Part shown: positions 42,363-50,446 of the stretch, piece after piece
Layout: each line of letters begins with the position of its first letter
Position numbering within the stretch: position 1 is the stretch's first letter
NCBI GenBank assembly: GCA_024231975.1
Contig: JAAEQB010000111.1
Span: 219,754 to 283,753 of the forward strand
Origin: Allobosea sp.
Lineage (GTDB): Bacteria > Pseudomonadota > Alphaproteobacteria > Rhizobiales > Beijerinckiaceae
Reading direction: 5' to 3'
Length of the DNA stretch: 64,000 nt
Notes under the pieces: generated by a model
The model's input: only the letters and a program-made list of their open reading frames with translations
Told to the model about the DNA's origin: nothing
Databases searched by the model: none
Program-made: the position numbers and the translations under genes

Positions 42363-42378
42363 GGCAGGGCCTCCGCCC

Positions 42379-43101
42379 TCAGCGCATCAGCCCGTCGATC
42401 GTGCGGCGCACGCCGCCGAGCATGATCTGCCAGTCGGCGACGATCGCGCGCGGGAAGCGGATGTTCACGTCGACGCCGCGATGGCGGAAGGTCACGCGGC
42501 AGGGCTCGTCGAGGCCGCTCTGGGCGGTCTCGACCGGGCAGCGTGCCGCAAAGCCGCGCCCGTCCGGCACCGAGACATAGAGCTCGTCGCCCTCATAGGG
42601 CGAGCCCTTGCGGAAGCCCCGCACAACCAGCCCGCCGGGATTGGACCAGACCGTCGGCGTCAGGAAGCGGGCATAGGTCGAGAGCTGCGTCGCCGGCTCG
42701 TTGACCTTGTCCGGCGGGCTCAAGGTCACCAGCAGGCGGTGCCTGGTGTCGGGCGTCACCGGCCCGAGGCTCGGCCAGTCCAGGCGCAGGCGCGCCATGC
42801 CGACGAGGCGCCCATCCTCGCCATCGGCACCCGTCAGGTTCTCCGGGATCGCCAGTACGACCTCGCCGACCCGCGACGCCTGGAGATCGGTGCCGGCGTC
42901 GGGGTGAGGACGGGTGACGAGCAGCGCAAGCCCGGTACCGGCCAGCCCGAGCACGACGATCGCGGCCGCGAGCCGCAGCAGGGCCCGGTCGCCGCGTGGC
43001 AGCGCCGGCGCAGGGCGGCGCCTGAGATGGTTGCGGATCAGAGCTGCGACATCGGTCGCGTTTGCGAGCGGCTGGGTCGGGTCGGGCGCGTAGAGGCTCA
43101 T
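42379..43101 (-). CDS. conserved hypothetical, single-pass membrane protein
   Basis: A 240-residue protein. A transmembrane segment is at about residues 43-63 (LRLAAAIVVLGLAGTGLALLV) with a cytoplasmic N-terminal part (MSLYAPDPTQPLANATDVAAL) and a periplasmic C-terminal domain of beta-strand character (VGMARLRLDWPSLGPVTPDTRHRLLVTL, DELYVSVPDGRGFAARCP with one Cys pair). I do not recognise the family with certainty. GGAG precedes ATG 43101. A CtrA-type box lies upstream. Confidence 0.7.
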   Translation of the reverse strand: MSLYAPDPTQPLANATDVAALIRNHLRRRPAPALPRGDRALLRLAAAIVVLGLAGTGLALLVTRPHPDAGTDLQASRVGEVVLAIPENLTGADGEDGRLVGMARLRLDWPSLGPVTPDTRHRLLVTLSPPDKVNEPATQLSTYARFLTPTVWSNPGGLVVRGFRKGSPYEGDELYVSVPDGRGFAARCPVETAQSGLDEPCRVTFRHRGVDVNIRFPRAIVADWQIMLGGVRRTIDGLMR

Positions 43102-43193
43102 CGGATTCATCTCCGGGGCCGACGCGCGGCCCTGTCAGGAAACTGAAACAGAGCCGCCTTAACGCCCCGTAAACCATGTCGGGACCGGCGTGG

Positions 43194-43208
43194 TTAACCA
43201 AAGGTTAA
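43194..43208. promoter_or_regulatory. CtrA-type box TTAA-N7-TTAA
   Basis: TTAA-CCAAAGG-TTAA between the divergent genes at 43101 and 43274. It is the full spacing described for CtrA sites in Alphaproteobacteria. Another TTAAC is nearby at 43160. Confidence 0.6.
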
Positions 43209-43273
43209 AGCTCTGCTTCCGCGTTGAACGACCTTGCGCCATGGTTGGGCCGCATCCACTGGAAGCCGCGCTC

Positions 43274-43603
43274 GTGACGCTCGAACCCTCCGCCATCGAG
43301 GCCTTGAAATCGCTGGTCCTCGGCTTCGCCTTCGCCGGCCTGCTGGCCAGCGCTTTCGAATTGTTCACGCAGAAGCGCGCCGGTTTCGAGCTGTTGCAGA
43401 GCGGCGGCGTCGGCGCCGTGGCGAGCGTGCCGGTGGTGGTGTTCAGCGCCCCCTTCCTGATTCTGCGCAACACCGTGCGCGGCCGGCGGATCGAAGGGCG
43501 GCCCTTCTTCTTCGTGATGGCGGCGAGCATGATCGCCTCGCTCTGGAGCCTGATCAGCGGCCGGGTCGTGCTCGACCTGCTGATGATGCTCGGAGCCGCT
43601 TGA
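43274..43603 (+). CDS. small membrane protein of unknown function
   Basis: A 109-residue protein with three to four hydrophobic segments: LVLGFAFAGLLASAFELF, VGAVASVPVVVFSAPFLIL and FFFVMAASMIASLWSLISG. GGAAG eight bases before GTG 43274 makes this start likely; ATG 43241 is the alternative. Conserved in related genomes to my recollection, without a known role. Follows the CtrA-type box and precedes the carbonic-anhydrase-like gene. Confidence 0.6.
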   Translation: MTLEPSAIEALKSLVLGFAFAGLLASAFELFTQKRAGFELLQSGGVGAVASVPVVVFSAPFLILRNTVRGRRIEGRPFFFVMAASMIASLWSLISGRVVLDLLMMLGAA

Positions 43604-43656
43604 CGGCGAGGGCGCCGGCCCTGCAATCCTCCCGGGGAAACACGGAAGGATACGCC

Positions 43657-44187
43657 ATGCCGCTCTATTCGCTTGACGGGACCGCACCCGATACGCCGCC
43701 AGAAGGGCAGTGGTGGCTCGCGCCCGACGCCCATGTCATCGGCCGGGTCCGGTTGGCGAAGGATGTCGGGATCTGGTTCGGCTCGGTGCTGCGCGGCGAC
43801 AATGAGTGGATCGAGATCGGCGAGGCCACGAACATCCAGGAAGGCTGCGTGCTCCACACCGACATGGGCGCGCCGCTCAAGGTCGGTGCCGGCTGCACCA
43901 TCGGCCACCGCGCCATCCTGCATGGCTGCACCATCGGTGAGAACAGCCTGATCGGCATGGGCGCGACCGTGCTCAACCATGTCAAGATCGGCCGCAACTG
44001 CCTGGTCGGCGCCAATGCGCTGGTGACCGAGGGCAAGGAATTCCCGGACAATTCGTTGATCGTCGGCTCGCCGGCCCGTGCGCTCCGCACCCTGGACGAG
44101 GCGGCGGCCGCAGGCCTGCGCGCCGCTGCCGTCGGCTATTCCGAGCGCTGGAAGCAGTTCGCCAATGGCATGAAACGGATCGACTGA
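43657..44187 (+). CDS. gamma-carbonic anhydrase family protein
   Basis: A 176-residue left-handed beta-helix protein with repeated hexapeptides (VIGRVRLAKDVGIWFGSVLRGD, IGEATNIQEGCVLHTD, VGAGCTIGHRAILHGCTIG, IGMGATVLNHVKIG). His in VLHTD, GHRAILHG provide zinc ligands of the gamma-CA/YrdA fold; many family members lack strong anhydrase activity. ACGGAAGGA precedes the ATG. A 53-bp gap separates it from the upstream membrane protein, so they may be co-transcribed. Confidence 0.9.
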   Translation: MPLYSLDGTAPDTPPEGQWWLAPDAHVIGRVRLAKDVGIWFGSVLRGDNEWIEIGEATNIQEGCVLHTDMGAPLKVGAGCTIGHRAILHGCTIGENSLIGMGATVLNHVKIGRNCLVGANALVTEGKEFPDNSLIVGSPARALRTLDEAAAAGLRAAAVGYSERWKQFANGMKRID

Positions 44188-44227
44188 ACCTCGGTCGGCG
44201 TCTTCCAGCGCCTCGCTATATTTCCTC

Positions 44228-44270
44228 GTCATTGCGGAGTTGTCCTGCTCCGCAGCTTGTCCGGAATGAC
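44228..44270. repeat. palindromic repeat related to 7209-7248
   Basis: GTCATTGCGGA...TCCGGAATGAC with nested GCGGAG/CTCCGC arms. The outer ends match the copy after ctaA. Confidence 0.55.
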
Positions 44271-44295
44271 GATCGCGCAGAATCGAGAAGGCCAA

Positions 44296-44332
44296 AAAGA
44301 AGCGGGCCGGCTCCCGGGGAAGGAGCCGGCCC
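44296..44332 (-). terminator. intrinsic terminator, minus strand
   Basis: On the minus strand GGGCCGGCTCC / GGAGCCGGCCC form an 11-bp stem with a 7-base loop followed by GCTTCTTTTTGG. It lies about 130 bp beyond the stop of the transglutaminase-like gene at 44463. Confidence 0.7.
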
Positions 44333-44462
44333 TGGACGTGCCCGGTCGGGGACGGGTGGGTGGGGACGTGACCGGACTCGTCGTCTGGTGGCGAAGCCCG
44401 TCTAGACTTCGCCGGTCTGGTATTCGCGCCGGGTTTCGTCCCCGCCCGGCGCGTTGTCTTGT

Positions 44463-45095
44463 TCAGCGCAGCGATGCCACCGTCGAGGTCGAGAGGCCGC
44501 CGAGCGAGGCCCAGCCGGTGCGGGCCTGGGATTCACGCTTGACGTAGGTGTAGCCGGTCTGGCTCCACGGCAGGATCGCGTTGCGCTTGTTGTCGAGGAT
44601 GAAGTCGCCGCGGTCGGTGCGGATCATCAGCACGGCGTGGCCGGCATTCTCCTCGTCGATAACCACGGTGACACGCATGGCCCGGCGCGGCAGGCCGGCC
44701 TCGGCCAGACGCTGGCGCTTCAGCAGGACATAATCCTCGCAATCGCCCTTGCCGTCGGTCGGAATGTCCCAGCGGTCGACCACGCCCCAATGGTCCTGGT
44801 CGGTGATGGCCTCGATGTCGCGGTTGGCCTTGACGTTGGCGGCGACGATCAGCTTCCAGGTCTTGGCTGTCAGCTCGATCTGCTCGGCCTCGCGGGTGTC
44901 GACGGCGCATTCGCTCGGCATGCGCTTGCAGAAGTCGACCCAGGCGTACGGCGCCCGGGCGTCGCCGCCGGCAACGATCGGCGCGCTGGCGACCGGCAGG
45001 CCGCTGGTCTGCTGCGCCTCGGCACCGGTCACGCCGGCGAGGGTGATGATGGTAGCAGCGGCCAGGCCGCGAAATCCCCGAAAACCCGAAAACAT
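44463..45095 (-). CDS. bacterial transglutaminase-like cysteine peptidase (BTLCP)
   Basis: A 210-residue periplasmic enzyme. Signal peptide residues 1-27 (GLAAATIITLAGVTGAEA). The catalytic triad is Cys119 in GKGDCEDYVLLK, His153 in ENAGHAVLMI, and Asp168 in FILDNK. The family is common in Hyphomicrobiales and includes partners of LapA-type adhesin systems, but here no such partner is adjacent. Three CtrA-type half-sites lie upstream. Confidence 0.88.
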   Translation of the reverse strand: MFSGFRGFRGLAAATIITLAGVTGAEAQQTSGLPVASAPIVAGGDARAPYAWVDFCKRMPSECAVDTREAEQIELTAKTWKLIVAANVKANRDIEAITDQDHWGVVDRWDIPTDGKGDCEDYVLLKRQRLAEAGLPRRAMRVTVVIDEENAGHAVLMIRTDRGDFILDNKRNAILPWSQTGYTYVKRESQARTGWASLGGLSTSTVASLR

Positions 45096-45636
45096 GTCGT
45101 CCCCTTTCCTGTCCCGGGAACGACCATGCTCTTGGGCTGTAGAGATCGCTTGAAATGAAAGCGGACAATTTTACTGAAATCGAGCCTATTGAAGATCAAA
45201 GTACTTACGAACAATCAGGTATAAAACGAAGAGTAAGAATTTTCAGCGCTTGCCTCAGAAATTCTTAACTATGGGTCTCCTTAACCATTCAGTCTCTTAA
45301 CCATGAGGTCGAGACCGTCAATCCCGTGTTAAGGGTTGCCGCGCCGGGCGGGCAAGGCAGGGGCATTCCCTTTCCCGGTTGGGGGACGGCAGGGGATGGA
45401 GACCACCATTGTCCGTTAGGGAGAGGTTGCTGCCACTGCGCCTCATAGGGCGGGGCCGGCCTTCATCCGCGCCGATCTCCCACGGGCGAGGAGAGGGCTC
45501 AGCGAATACCTTTTCTGCCGAAGATTTCTGCAGCCGGGAAATGCATGGCGAGTGCTGCCTGGCCCTTATCGGGGCCGGCGCAGCACCGCTCGATTGCTTG
45601 AAGGCTCAGCCGAAAGGAAGAAGCGCGTGCGCGCCT
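45096..45636. other. 540-bp intergenic region, AT-rich promoter plus degenerate repeats
   Basis: No gene seen. 45130-45330 is unusually AT-rich and holds three TTAAC repeats. 45360-45500 holds degenerate copies of the CCC-TTTCCC...GGGGGA / GGGCGAGGAGAGGG repeat module also seen at 4388 and 59662. Confidence 0.5.
45265..45304. promoter_or_regulatory. three TTAAC(CAT) half-sites with 16-bp period
   Basis: TTAAC at 45265, 45281 and 45297, exactly 16 bp apart; the second and third are TTAACCAT, the CtrA half-site consensus. They lie 170-210 bp upstream of the BTLCP gene start. Confidence 0.5.
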
Positions 45637-46251
45637 TCAGAGCTCGAGATTCTCGTCGAGCGCGTCGGCCGAGAGCGGCATGCGGAACTGGGCGGCGTAG
45701 CCGCCGTCGAAGCGGCGCACGATCATCGCCGCGGTGCCGCCGAGCCGGATCGCCGTGCCCATCTCGAACGGGTGGTCGCTGGCGAAGGCAGCGCCCGACA
45801 GCGAGATGTCGATCAGCCGCACGGCGTGTTCGCTGCCGTCTTCCAGGGTGATGATGCAGCGCGGGTTGCGCGGCACGATGCGCTCATGGCGCCGGTCCTC
45901 GGGCAGGCCGAGCTCGTCGCGATTGGCGAGCCAGGTCAGCTGCGCGGTGAACTTCTCGCGCTTGCGGCTGGTCGCGGTGATGGTCATCGCGAAGCCGGCG
46001 GGCGTGGTGCGCACCGCCGTACCTTCGATTCGGCCGAGGTGCTCCAGGTAGACGATGACGCGATCGCCGACCATCGGCTTGGCCGGCGCGACCATGTGCA
46101 GGCCGCCCGGCGAGATGTCGGTGGTCTGGCAGGGATATTCCATGCGATTGGGCAGCATGTAGCGTCCGAGCAGGACGACTTTCATGCGCTGATGCCGCCG
46201 GCGCTCGACCGGGACCGAGCCCGTCTTCGGATTTTGGGGCGCCGTGAGCAT
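45637..46251 (-). CDS. protein with two PilZ-like domains
   Basis: A 204-residue protein. First PilZ domain: ERRRHQRMKVVL (RxxxR) and TTDISPGGLHM (D-x-S-x-x-G). Second: RRHERIVPR and RLIDISLSGAAF. These are c-di-GMP-binding motifs; the first is canonical and the second near-canonical, so two ligands per protein may bind. No other domain, so it may act as an adaptor of motility, polysaccharide or adhesion outputs. A near CtrA-type box lies upstream. Confidence 0.87.
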   Translation of the reverse strand: MLTAPQNPKTGSVPVERRRHQRMKVVLLGRYMLPNRMEYPCQTTDISPGGLHMVAPAKPMVGDRVIVYLEHLGRIEGTAVRTTPAGFAMTITATSRKREKFTAQLTWLANRDELGLPEDRRHERIVPRNPRCIITLEDGSEHAVRLIDISLSGAAFASDHPFEMGTAIRLGGTAAMIVRRFDGGYAAQFRMPLSADALDENLEL

Positions 46252-46294
46252 TGCAAACTCTGTTTCTACCAGAGCAATGCTACCGGCTTGCGGG

Positions 46295-46309
46295 TTAAGA
46301 GGTGGTTAG
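46295..46309. promoter_or_regulatory. near-perfect CtrA-type box upstream of PilZ gene
   Basis: TTAA-GAGGTGG-TTAG, 44-58 bp upstream of the PilZ start, one mismatch from TTAA-N7-TTAA. Confidence 0.4.
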
Positions 46310-46316
46310 AGCGTTC

Positions 46317-46889
46317 TCATACACGTCCACCGGGCAGAAGCATCAGCTTCGGCCGCTTGTCCTGGGCTGCGGCTTCGGTCGGGCGCTGCGTGCGCGCATC
46401 CGGCCAGATCATCCTCAGCGAGATCATCCGCATCGAATCGAGCGTGTCGAGCCCGAGCCATTCCGGCGAAAGGGCCGGGGACAGGGCGCCGAGGATGCGG
46501 GCATGGGTGCGCCCGCGATAGCGCAGCGGCAGCAGCAGCAGTTCGAGATGGACGCTCGCGCCGTTCTGCGTCTGGGCCGAGAGCCCGGCGACGGCGCCCG
46601 CCGTCTCGTCCATCACCGTCTGGACCAGCCGGCGCATGTCGCCCTGCGCCTCGACATCGGGCCAGAGCGCGGCGAAGGCGCGTCCCCGCAATTCGCGGCC
46701 GAACAGGGCGCAGAGTCGCGTTCCCGCCAGGCGGAAGACCGGGCCGATCGGCTCGTTCTCCAGCACGAAGGTATCTGCCAGCGCATGCCGCAGCGCGCCC
46801 GGCTCGATCTCGCCCCGCTCAGGAGCGCTCCGTTCGCCGCGCAACGTGTCCCAGTAGTCGAAAACCAGGCGGGTGCTCGGATTCTTCAT
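46317..46889 (-). CDS. PAS-domain protein (PAS_5 type)
   Basis: A 190-residue single-domain protein starting MKNPSTRLVFDYWDTLRGERSAPERGEIEPG; LENEPIGPVFRLAGTRLCALFGRELRGRAFAALW and LELLLLPLRYRGRTHARILGAL are the PAS_5 core. These single PAS proteins are common in Hyphomicrobiales, often near PilZ genes, with undefined signalling roles. ATG 46889 chosen over 46940 because the core start WDTLRG is then near residue 13. CtrA-type boxes lie 160 bp upstream. Confidence 0.8.
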   Translation of the reverse strand: MKNPSTRLVFDYWDTLRGERSAPERGEIEPGALRHALADTFVLENEPIGPVFRLAGTRLCALFGRELRGRAFAALWPDVEAQGDMRRLVQTVMDETAGAVAGLSAQTQNGASVHLELLLLPLRYRGRTHARILGALSPALSPEWLGLDTLDSMRMISLRMIWPDARTQRPTEAAAQDKRPKLMLLPGGRV

Positions 46890-47052
46890 GTCGTGTCCAG
46901 TCCGGTCTGCGCTGTCCCTGATCGTGCGAATGCGTGTCAAATCGGATCGCTTTCGTTCGAGGTGGGGACTGTCGGGCCCTTGCGAATCGGCAGGACGCAG
47001 CCCGCATGCCGTCTTGCCACGCGACCCGGACAGGGGGAGGCGGCAGGGGCGG

Positions 47053-47073
47053 TTAAGGTTAATCAGGTGTTAA
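47053..47073. promoter_or_regulatory. CtrA-type box with extra TTAA
   Basis: TTAA-GG-TTAA-TCAGGTG-TTAA: the last two copies form a perfect TTAA-N7-TTAA at 47059-47073. Upstream of the PAS gene (minus) and of a small plus-strand frame at 47094. Confidence 0.55.
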
Positions 47074-47093
47074 GCTTGTGGAAGATCCCTAAA

Positions 47094-47147
47094 ATGCCGC
47101 ATAAATCGGTCGTCGAATTCAAGCGGGCGCGCAGCGCCCGGGCTTAG
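47094..47147 (+). CDS. possible 17-residue peptide
   Basis: An ATG frame encoding MPHKSVVEFKRARSARA, then TAG. It lies 21 bp after the CtrA-type box and before a strong plus-strand terminator at 47192, so a small transcript may exist. No clear ribosome binding site; could be a chance frame within a non-coding transcript. Confidence 0.2.
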   Translation: MPHKSVVEFKRARSARA

Positions 47148-47191
47148 CGGAAATGGCGGGGGCGCGGGGGCGTGACCGGCCGGGGAGGAGA

Positions 47192-47217
47192 GGGGAGAGC
47201 GACCGCTCTCCCCTTTT
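47192..47217 (+). terminator. intrinsic terminator upstream of rhomboid gene
   Basis: GGGGAGAGC-GACC-GCTCTCCCC followed by TTTT. Only the plus strand has the T-run. No annotated plus-strand gene ends here, which implies an unrecognised short transcript. Confidence 0.7.
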
Positions 47218-47255
47218 CTGTTGCCTGCCGCAGGCCCATGCGCCAGTGAGGCAAG

Positions 47256-48074
47256 ATGTCGGCGAACCCAGACGATCCCCATGGCCCGCCAGCGCGCGAG
47301 CCGGTCTTCAACCTGCCCGGCGCCGTCGTCTGGCTGATTGCGGCCTTGGCGCTGATCCAGGGCGCGCGCGAACTGCTCAGCGAGCGCGACGATTTCCTGC
47401 TCGTCTCCTGGCTGTCCTTCGTGCCGGCGCGCCTGACGCTCTGGTTCGCGCCGGACCGCCTGGAGGAGATCGCCCGTTCGCTCGGCACCTCCGGCACGCC
47501 CGATTTCGTCCAGCGCCTGCAACTGGTGCGCCTGCTGCTGGCCGATGGCAGCGGCCAGCCCTGGACCCTGCTGAGCTATGGGCTGCTGCACGGCTCCTGG
47601 CTGCATCTGGTCTCGAACGTCGTCTGGCTCGCGGCTTTCGGCAGTCCGGTCGCGCGCCGGCTCGGGGGCGGGCGCTTCCTGCTGCTGATGGCGCTGTCCA
47701 CCATCGCCGGCGCCTTGCTGCACTGGTGGTCGCGCGAGCTCGACGTGCTGCCGCTGGTCGGTGCCTCGGCCGGTGTTTCCGGGGCAACGGCGGCGGCGAT
47801 CCGCTTCGTCTTCTCGCCGGGGGTGCATTTCGGCGGGCTCGGCCATGACGAGGTGGTGCGTGCGATTCCGGCTGAGCCCCTCGGCGGTCTCTGGCGCAAT
47901 TCGCGGGCCATGCTGTTCGTTGTGATCTGGTTCGTCACCAACATCATCTTCGGTGCCGGCCTGGTGCCGATCCTCGGCGAGGAGACCAGCATCGCCTGGG
48001 AAGCGCATATCGGCGGCTTCCTCGCCGGGCTCCTGCTGTTCCCGCTGCTCGATCGCGGGCCGGTCCGGCGCTAG
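47256..48074 (+). CDS. rhomboid-family intramembrane serine protease
   Basis: A 272-residue inner-membrane protease with six hydrophobic segments. HLVSNVVW (HxxxN) is in segment 2, GASAGVSG has the catalytic Ser171, and AWEAHIGGFLAG the catalytic His251. The first 20 residues are polar and cytoplasmic. Substrates are unknown. It follows a strong terminator, so it is transcribed from its own promoter. Confidence 0.9.
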   Translation: MSANPDDPHGPPAREPVFNLPGAVVWLIAALALIQGARELLSERDDFLLVSWLSFVPARLTLWFAPDRLEEIARSLGTSGTPDFVQRLQLVRLLLADGSGQPWTLLSYGLLHGSWLHLVSNVVWLAAFGSPVARRLGGGRFLLLMALSTIAGALLHWWSRELDVLPLVGASAGVSGATAAAIRFVFSPGVHFGGLGHDEVVRAIPAEPLGGLWRNSRAMLFVVIWFVTNIIFGAGLVPILGEETSIAWEAHIGGFLAGLLLFPLLDRGPVRR

Positions 48075-48276
48075 GCATCACGGGAAGGCGCAACCGGAGC
48101 GCGCAGGCTTCGTCCAGCAATCGCCTTGCCGTCGCCTCAGAGTTCGCTCACATTGAAATCAGTCCAGCGTGATGCCGCGTCTCGGAGGGCAACGCTCCGT
48201 CCGAACCGGCGTTGCGATCGTCGAACCCATCAACGAGCGCCGGTCAACGGTGCCGCTACCGTCGGAGGAGAAGTCG

Positions 48277-48708
48277 ATGAACGTCGTTCATATTCTCGGC
48301 AACAAGGGCGCGGAGGTGGTCTCGGTGCAGCCGCATCGGACGCTCGGCGAGGCGGCGCGGACCCTGGCCGAGAAGCGGATCGGCGCGGTGGTCGTGACCG
48401 GTGCCGATGGCGGCCTGCTCGGCATCCTGTCGGAGCGCGACATCATCAAGGCCCTGGGCACGGATGGTGCTGCCGCGCTGGAAACGCCGGTATCGCGCGC
48501 CATGACCGCCAAGGTCGTGACCTGCCGGCCTGACACCAGCGTAGACGATCTGATGGAAATCATGACCTCGGGCCGCTTCCGGCATGTGCCGGTGGTCGAT
48601 GGCGGCCGGATCGCCGGGATCGTCTCGATCGGTGACGTGGTCAAGCATCGCGTCGCCGAGATTGAGGCCGAGAGCCGGGCGATGCGCGACTATATCGCGA
48701 TGGCGTAA
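48277..48708 (+). CDS. protein with two CBS domains
   Basis: A 143-residue cytosolic protein made of two CBS repeats: LGEAARTLAEKRIGAVVVTGADGGLLGILSERDIIKAL and VDDLMEIMTSGRFRHVPVVDGGRIAGIVSIGDVVKH. Standalone CBS pairs bind adenosine nucleotides and act as sensors. GGAGGAG precedes the ATG. No adjacent partner gene. Confidence 0.9.
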   Translation: MNVVHILGNKGAEVVSVQPHRTLGEAARTLAEKRIGAVVVTGADGGLLGILSERDIIKALGTDGAAALETPVSRAMTAKVVTCRPDTSVDDLMEIMTSGRFRHVPVVDGGRIAGIVSIGDVVKHRVAEIEAESRAMRDYIAMA

Positions 48709-48731
48709 GGCTCCGAGCCGCGACCTGCCGC

Positions 48732-49751
48732 CTAGTTCAGCGGCAGGTGATTGGCCGCGACGATCGCGGCGATCTCGTCCAACGCGCGTTCTGCCGCCTG
48801 CCGGCCGAGCGCGATCGCCTCGTCGGCGCGGTGGAAGTCGAACAGGCCGACGCGGCCGAGCTTGGGGCCGATCATCACGTCGGGCGGATCGCCGGCAAGG
48901 CGCGAGCGCGAAATCCGATCCTGGGTGATGTTGAAGGCGTCGATCATCACACCGGCGAGGCCAGGCTGCTGCTCGTGATTGGCCTTGCCGACGATGCCGC
49001 GCATGCGCTCGCGCACGCTGCCGAACCAGCCTGTCGCCGGGCGATGCTCGGGCGCCGGCTCAGGGTCCGGATCGGCGCCGTAGGACTGGATCACCGTGCC
49101 GCGACCGGTCATGTCGCTGTTCAGGTTGACGCAGAGCACGACGTCGGCGCCGAGCGCCCGCGCCACCGTGACCGGCACCGGATTGACCAGCGCCCCGTCC
49201 ATCAGCCAGCGGCCGCCAAGCTTCACCGGGTCGAACACGCCAGGCAGCGCATAGGAGGCGCGCAGCGCATCGACCAGGGAGCCCCGGGTCAGCCAGATCT
49301 CATGGCCGGTGCCAAGCTCGGTCGCCACGGCGGCATAGGTCTGCTTGAGGTCGCCGATCTGCAGACCGGCGAGGTCGCGTTCGAGCAGGCGCTTCAGCCG
49401 GCCACCGGAGATCAGCCCGGCCCCGCCGAGATGGAAGTCCATCAGCCCGACGACGCGGCGCTTGGTCAGGCCGAGCGCGAATTCGCGCAATTGCCCGAGC
49501 TTGTCGGCGGCGTAGCAGCCGCCAACCACTGCGCCGATCGAGGTGCCGGCGATCACTTCGGGTGCGTAGCCGGCCTCGGTGAGGACATCGAGGACACCGA
49601 TATGGGCCCAGCCGCGCGCGGCGCCGCCGCCGAGGGCCAGGCCGATCCGCGGCCGGCTGAGGCGCGGGACGGGTTCGGAAACGAGATCGTTCATCGCAGC
49701 TCCGCCGCCGCCCAATCCAAAGGCCCGTCTGGCGATGTTCTCCAGTCTCAT
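48732..49751 (-). CDS. patatin-like phospholipase (RssA-like)
   Basis: A 339-residue serine acyl hydrolase. GLALGGGAARGWAHIGVL is the oxyanion-hole loop; AGTSIGAVVGG carries the catalytic Ser and MDGALVNPVPV the Asp of the Ser-Asp dyad. FAD-like features are absent. The two possible starts are ATG 49751 (GGAGGG site, adds the N-terminal ARRAFGLG) and ATG 49694. The C-terminal helix-rich part follows the RssA group. Confidence 0.85.
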   Translation of the reverse strand: MRLENIARRAFGLGGGGAAMNDLVSEPVPRLSRPRIGLALGGGAARGWAHIGVLDVLTEAGYAPEVIAGTSIGAVVGGCYAADKLGQLREFALGLTKRRVVGLMDFHLGGAGLISGGRLKRLLERDLAGLQIGDLKQTYAAVATELGTGHEIWLTRGSLVDALRASYALPGVFDPVKLGGRWLMDGALVNPVPVTVARALGADVVLCVNLNSDMTGRGTVIQSYGADPDPEPAPEHRPATGWFGSVRERMRGIVGKANHEQQPGLAGVMIDAFNITQDRISRSRLAGDPPDVMIGPKLGRVGLFDFHRADEAIALGRQAAERALDEIAAIVAANHLPLN

Positions 49752-49900
49752 CGGCGCGATCCCTCCGCGGGAGAGTCAGGATCGCGCGAGCCGATGAGCG
49801 AAAGATGAACGGCGCCGGGACCCTAGGCGGCTATCAGTCGCTTTTGAAGGAAACATGAAAGCTTGGTGAAAGGATTGCCAACGAAGCAGGCGGTCCCGGT

Positions 49901-50302
49901 TCAGAAGGCCAGTGGTCCGTCCGCAGCGGTGCCGACCGGCTTAACCCGATAGAAGCAGCTATGGCGGCCGGTGTGGCAGCAACCGCCGTCGCCGCCGACA
50001 TTGACCTTGATCCAGATCGCGTCCTGGTCGCAGTCGACGCGCATCTCGACGATGCTCTGCAACTGGCCGGAGGTCTCGCCCTTGCGCCAGAGCGCCTGGC
50101 GCGAGCGCGACCAGTACCAGGCCTCGCTTGTCTCGATGCTCAGGCGCAGCGATTCGGCGTTCATATGCGCGACCATCAGCACGTCGCCGGTCGCAGCGTC
50201 GGTGGTGACACAGGTGACGAGCCCGTCGCGATCGAATTTGGGGGCGAGGACCGTGCCCTCTTCGATCTCGGCCTTGGCTGAAAGGGTGGGGAAGGCAGTC
50301 AT
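49901..50302 (-). CDS. hisI: phosphoribosyl-AMP cyclohydrolase
   Basis: A 133-residue enzyme that opens the purine ring of PR-AMP in histidine synthesis. VDCDQDAIWIKV supplies the metal-binding Cys and Asp pair, and GGCCHTGRHSCFYR the zinc cysteines and His. It is the standalone HisI (no HisE domain), as in Alphaproteobacteria. ATG 50302 follows AGGATC. Convergence with other his genes is not seen; the genes are dispersed. Confidence 0.95.
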   Translation of the reverse strand: MTAFPTLSAKAEIEEGTVLAPKFDRDGLVTCVTTDAATGDVLMVAHMNAESLRLSIETSEAWYWSRSRQALWRKGETSGQLQSIVEMRVDCDQDAIWIKVNVGGDGGCCHTGRHSCFYRVKPVGTAADGPLAF

Positions 50303-50351
50303 GGGAGGATCCTGGGGGATAGTTCGCGCTATATAGCGGCGGCGAGGCCAG

Positions 50352-50440
50352 CCGTCATTGCGAGCGACGCGAAGCAATCCAGGGGCCGTCGAGCGAACCG
50401 TCCTGGATTGCTTCGTCGCTTGCGCTCCTCGCAATGACGG
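50352..50440. repeat. 89-bp imperfect hairpin between hisI and folE
   Basis: CCGTCATTGCGAG and CTCGCAATGACGG form the outer stem; an inner GAAGCAATCCAGG / CCTGGATTGCTTC stem follows. Resembles the ATTGCGAG/GAAGCAATCC repeats known from many Alphaproteobacteria. Confidence 0.8.
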
Positions 50441-50446
50441 TTGGTG

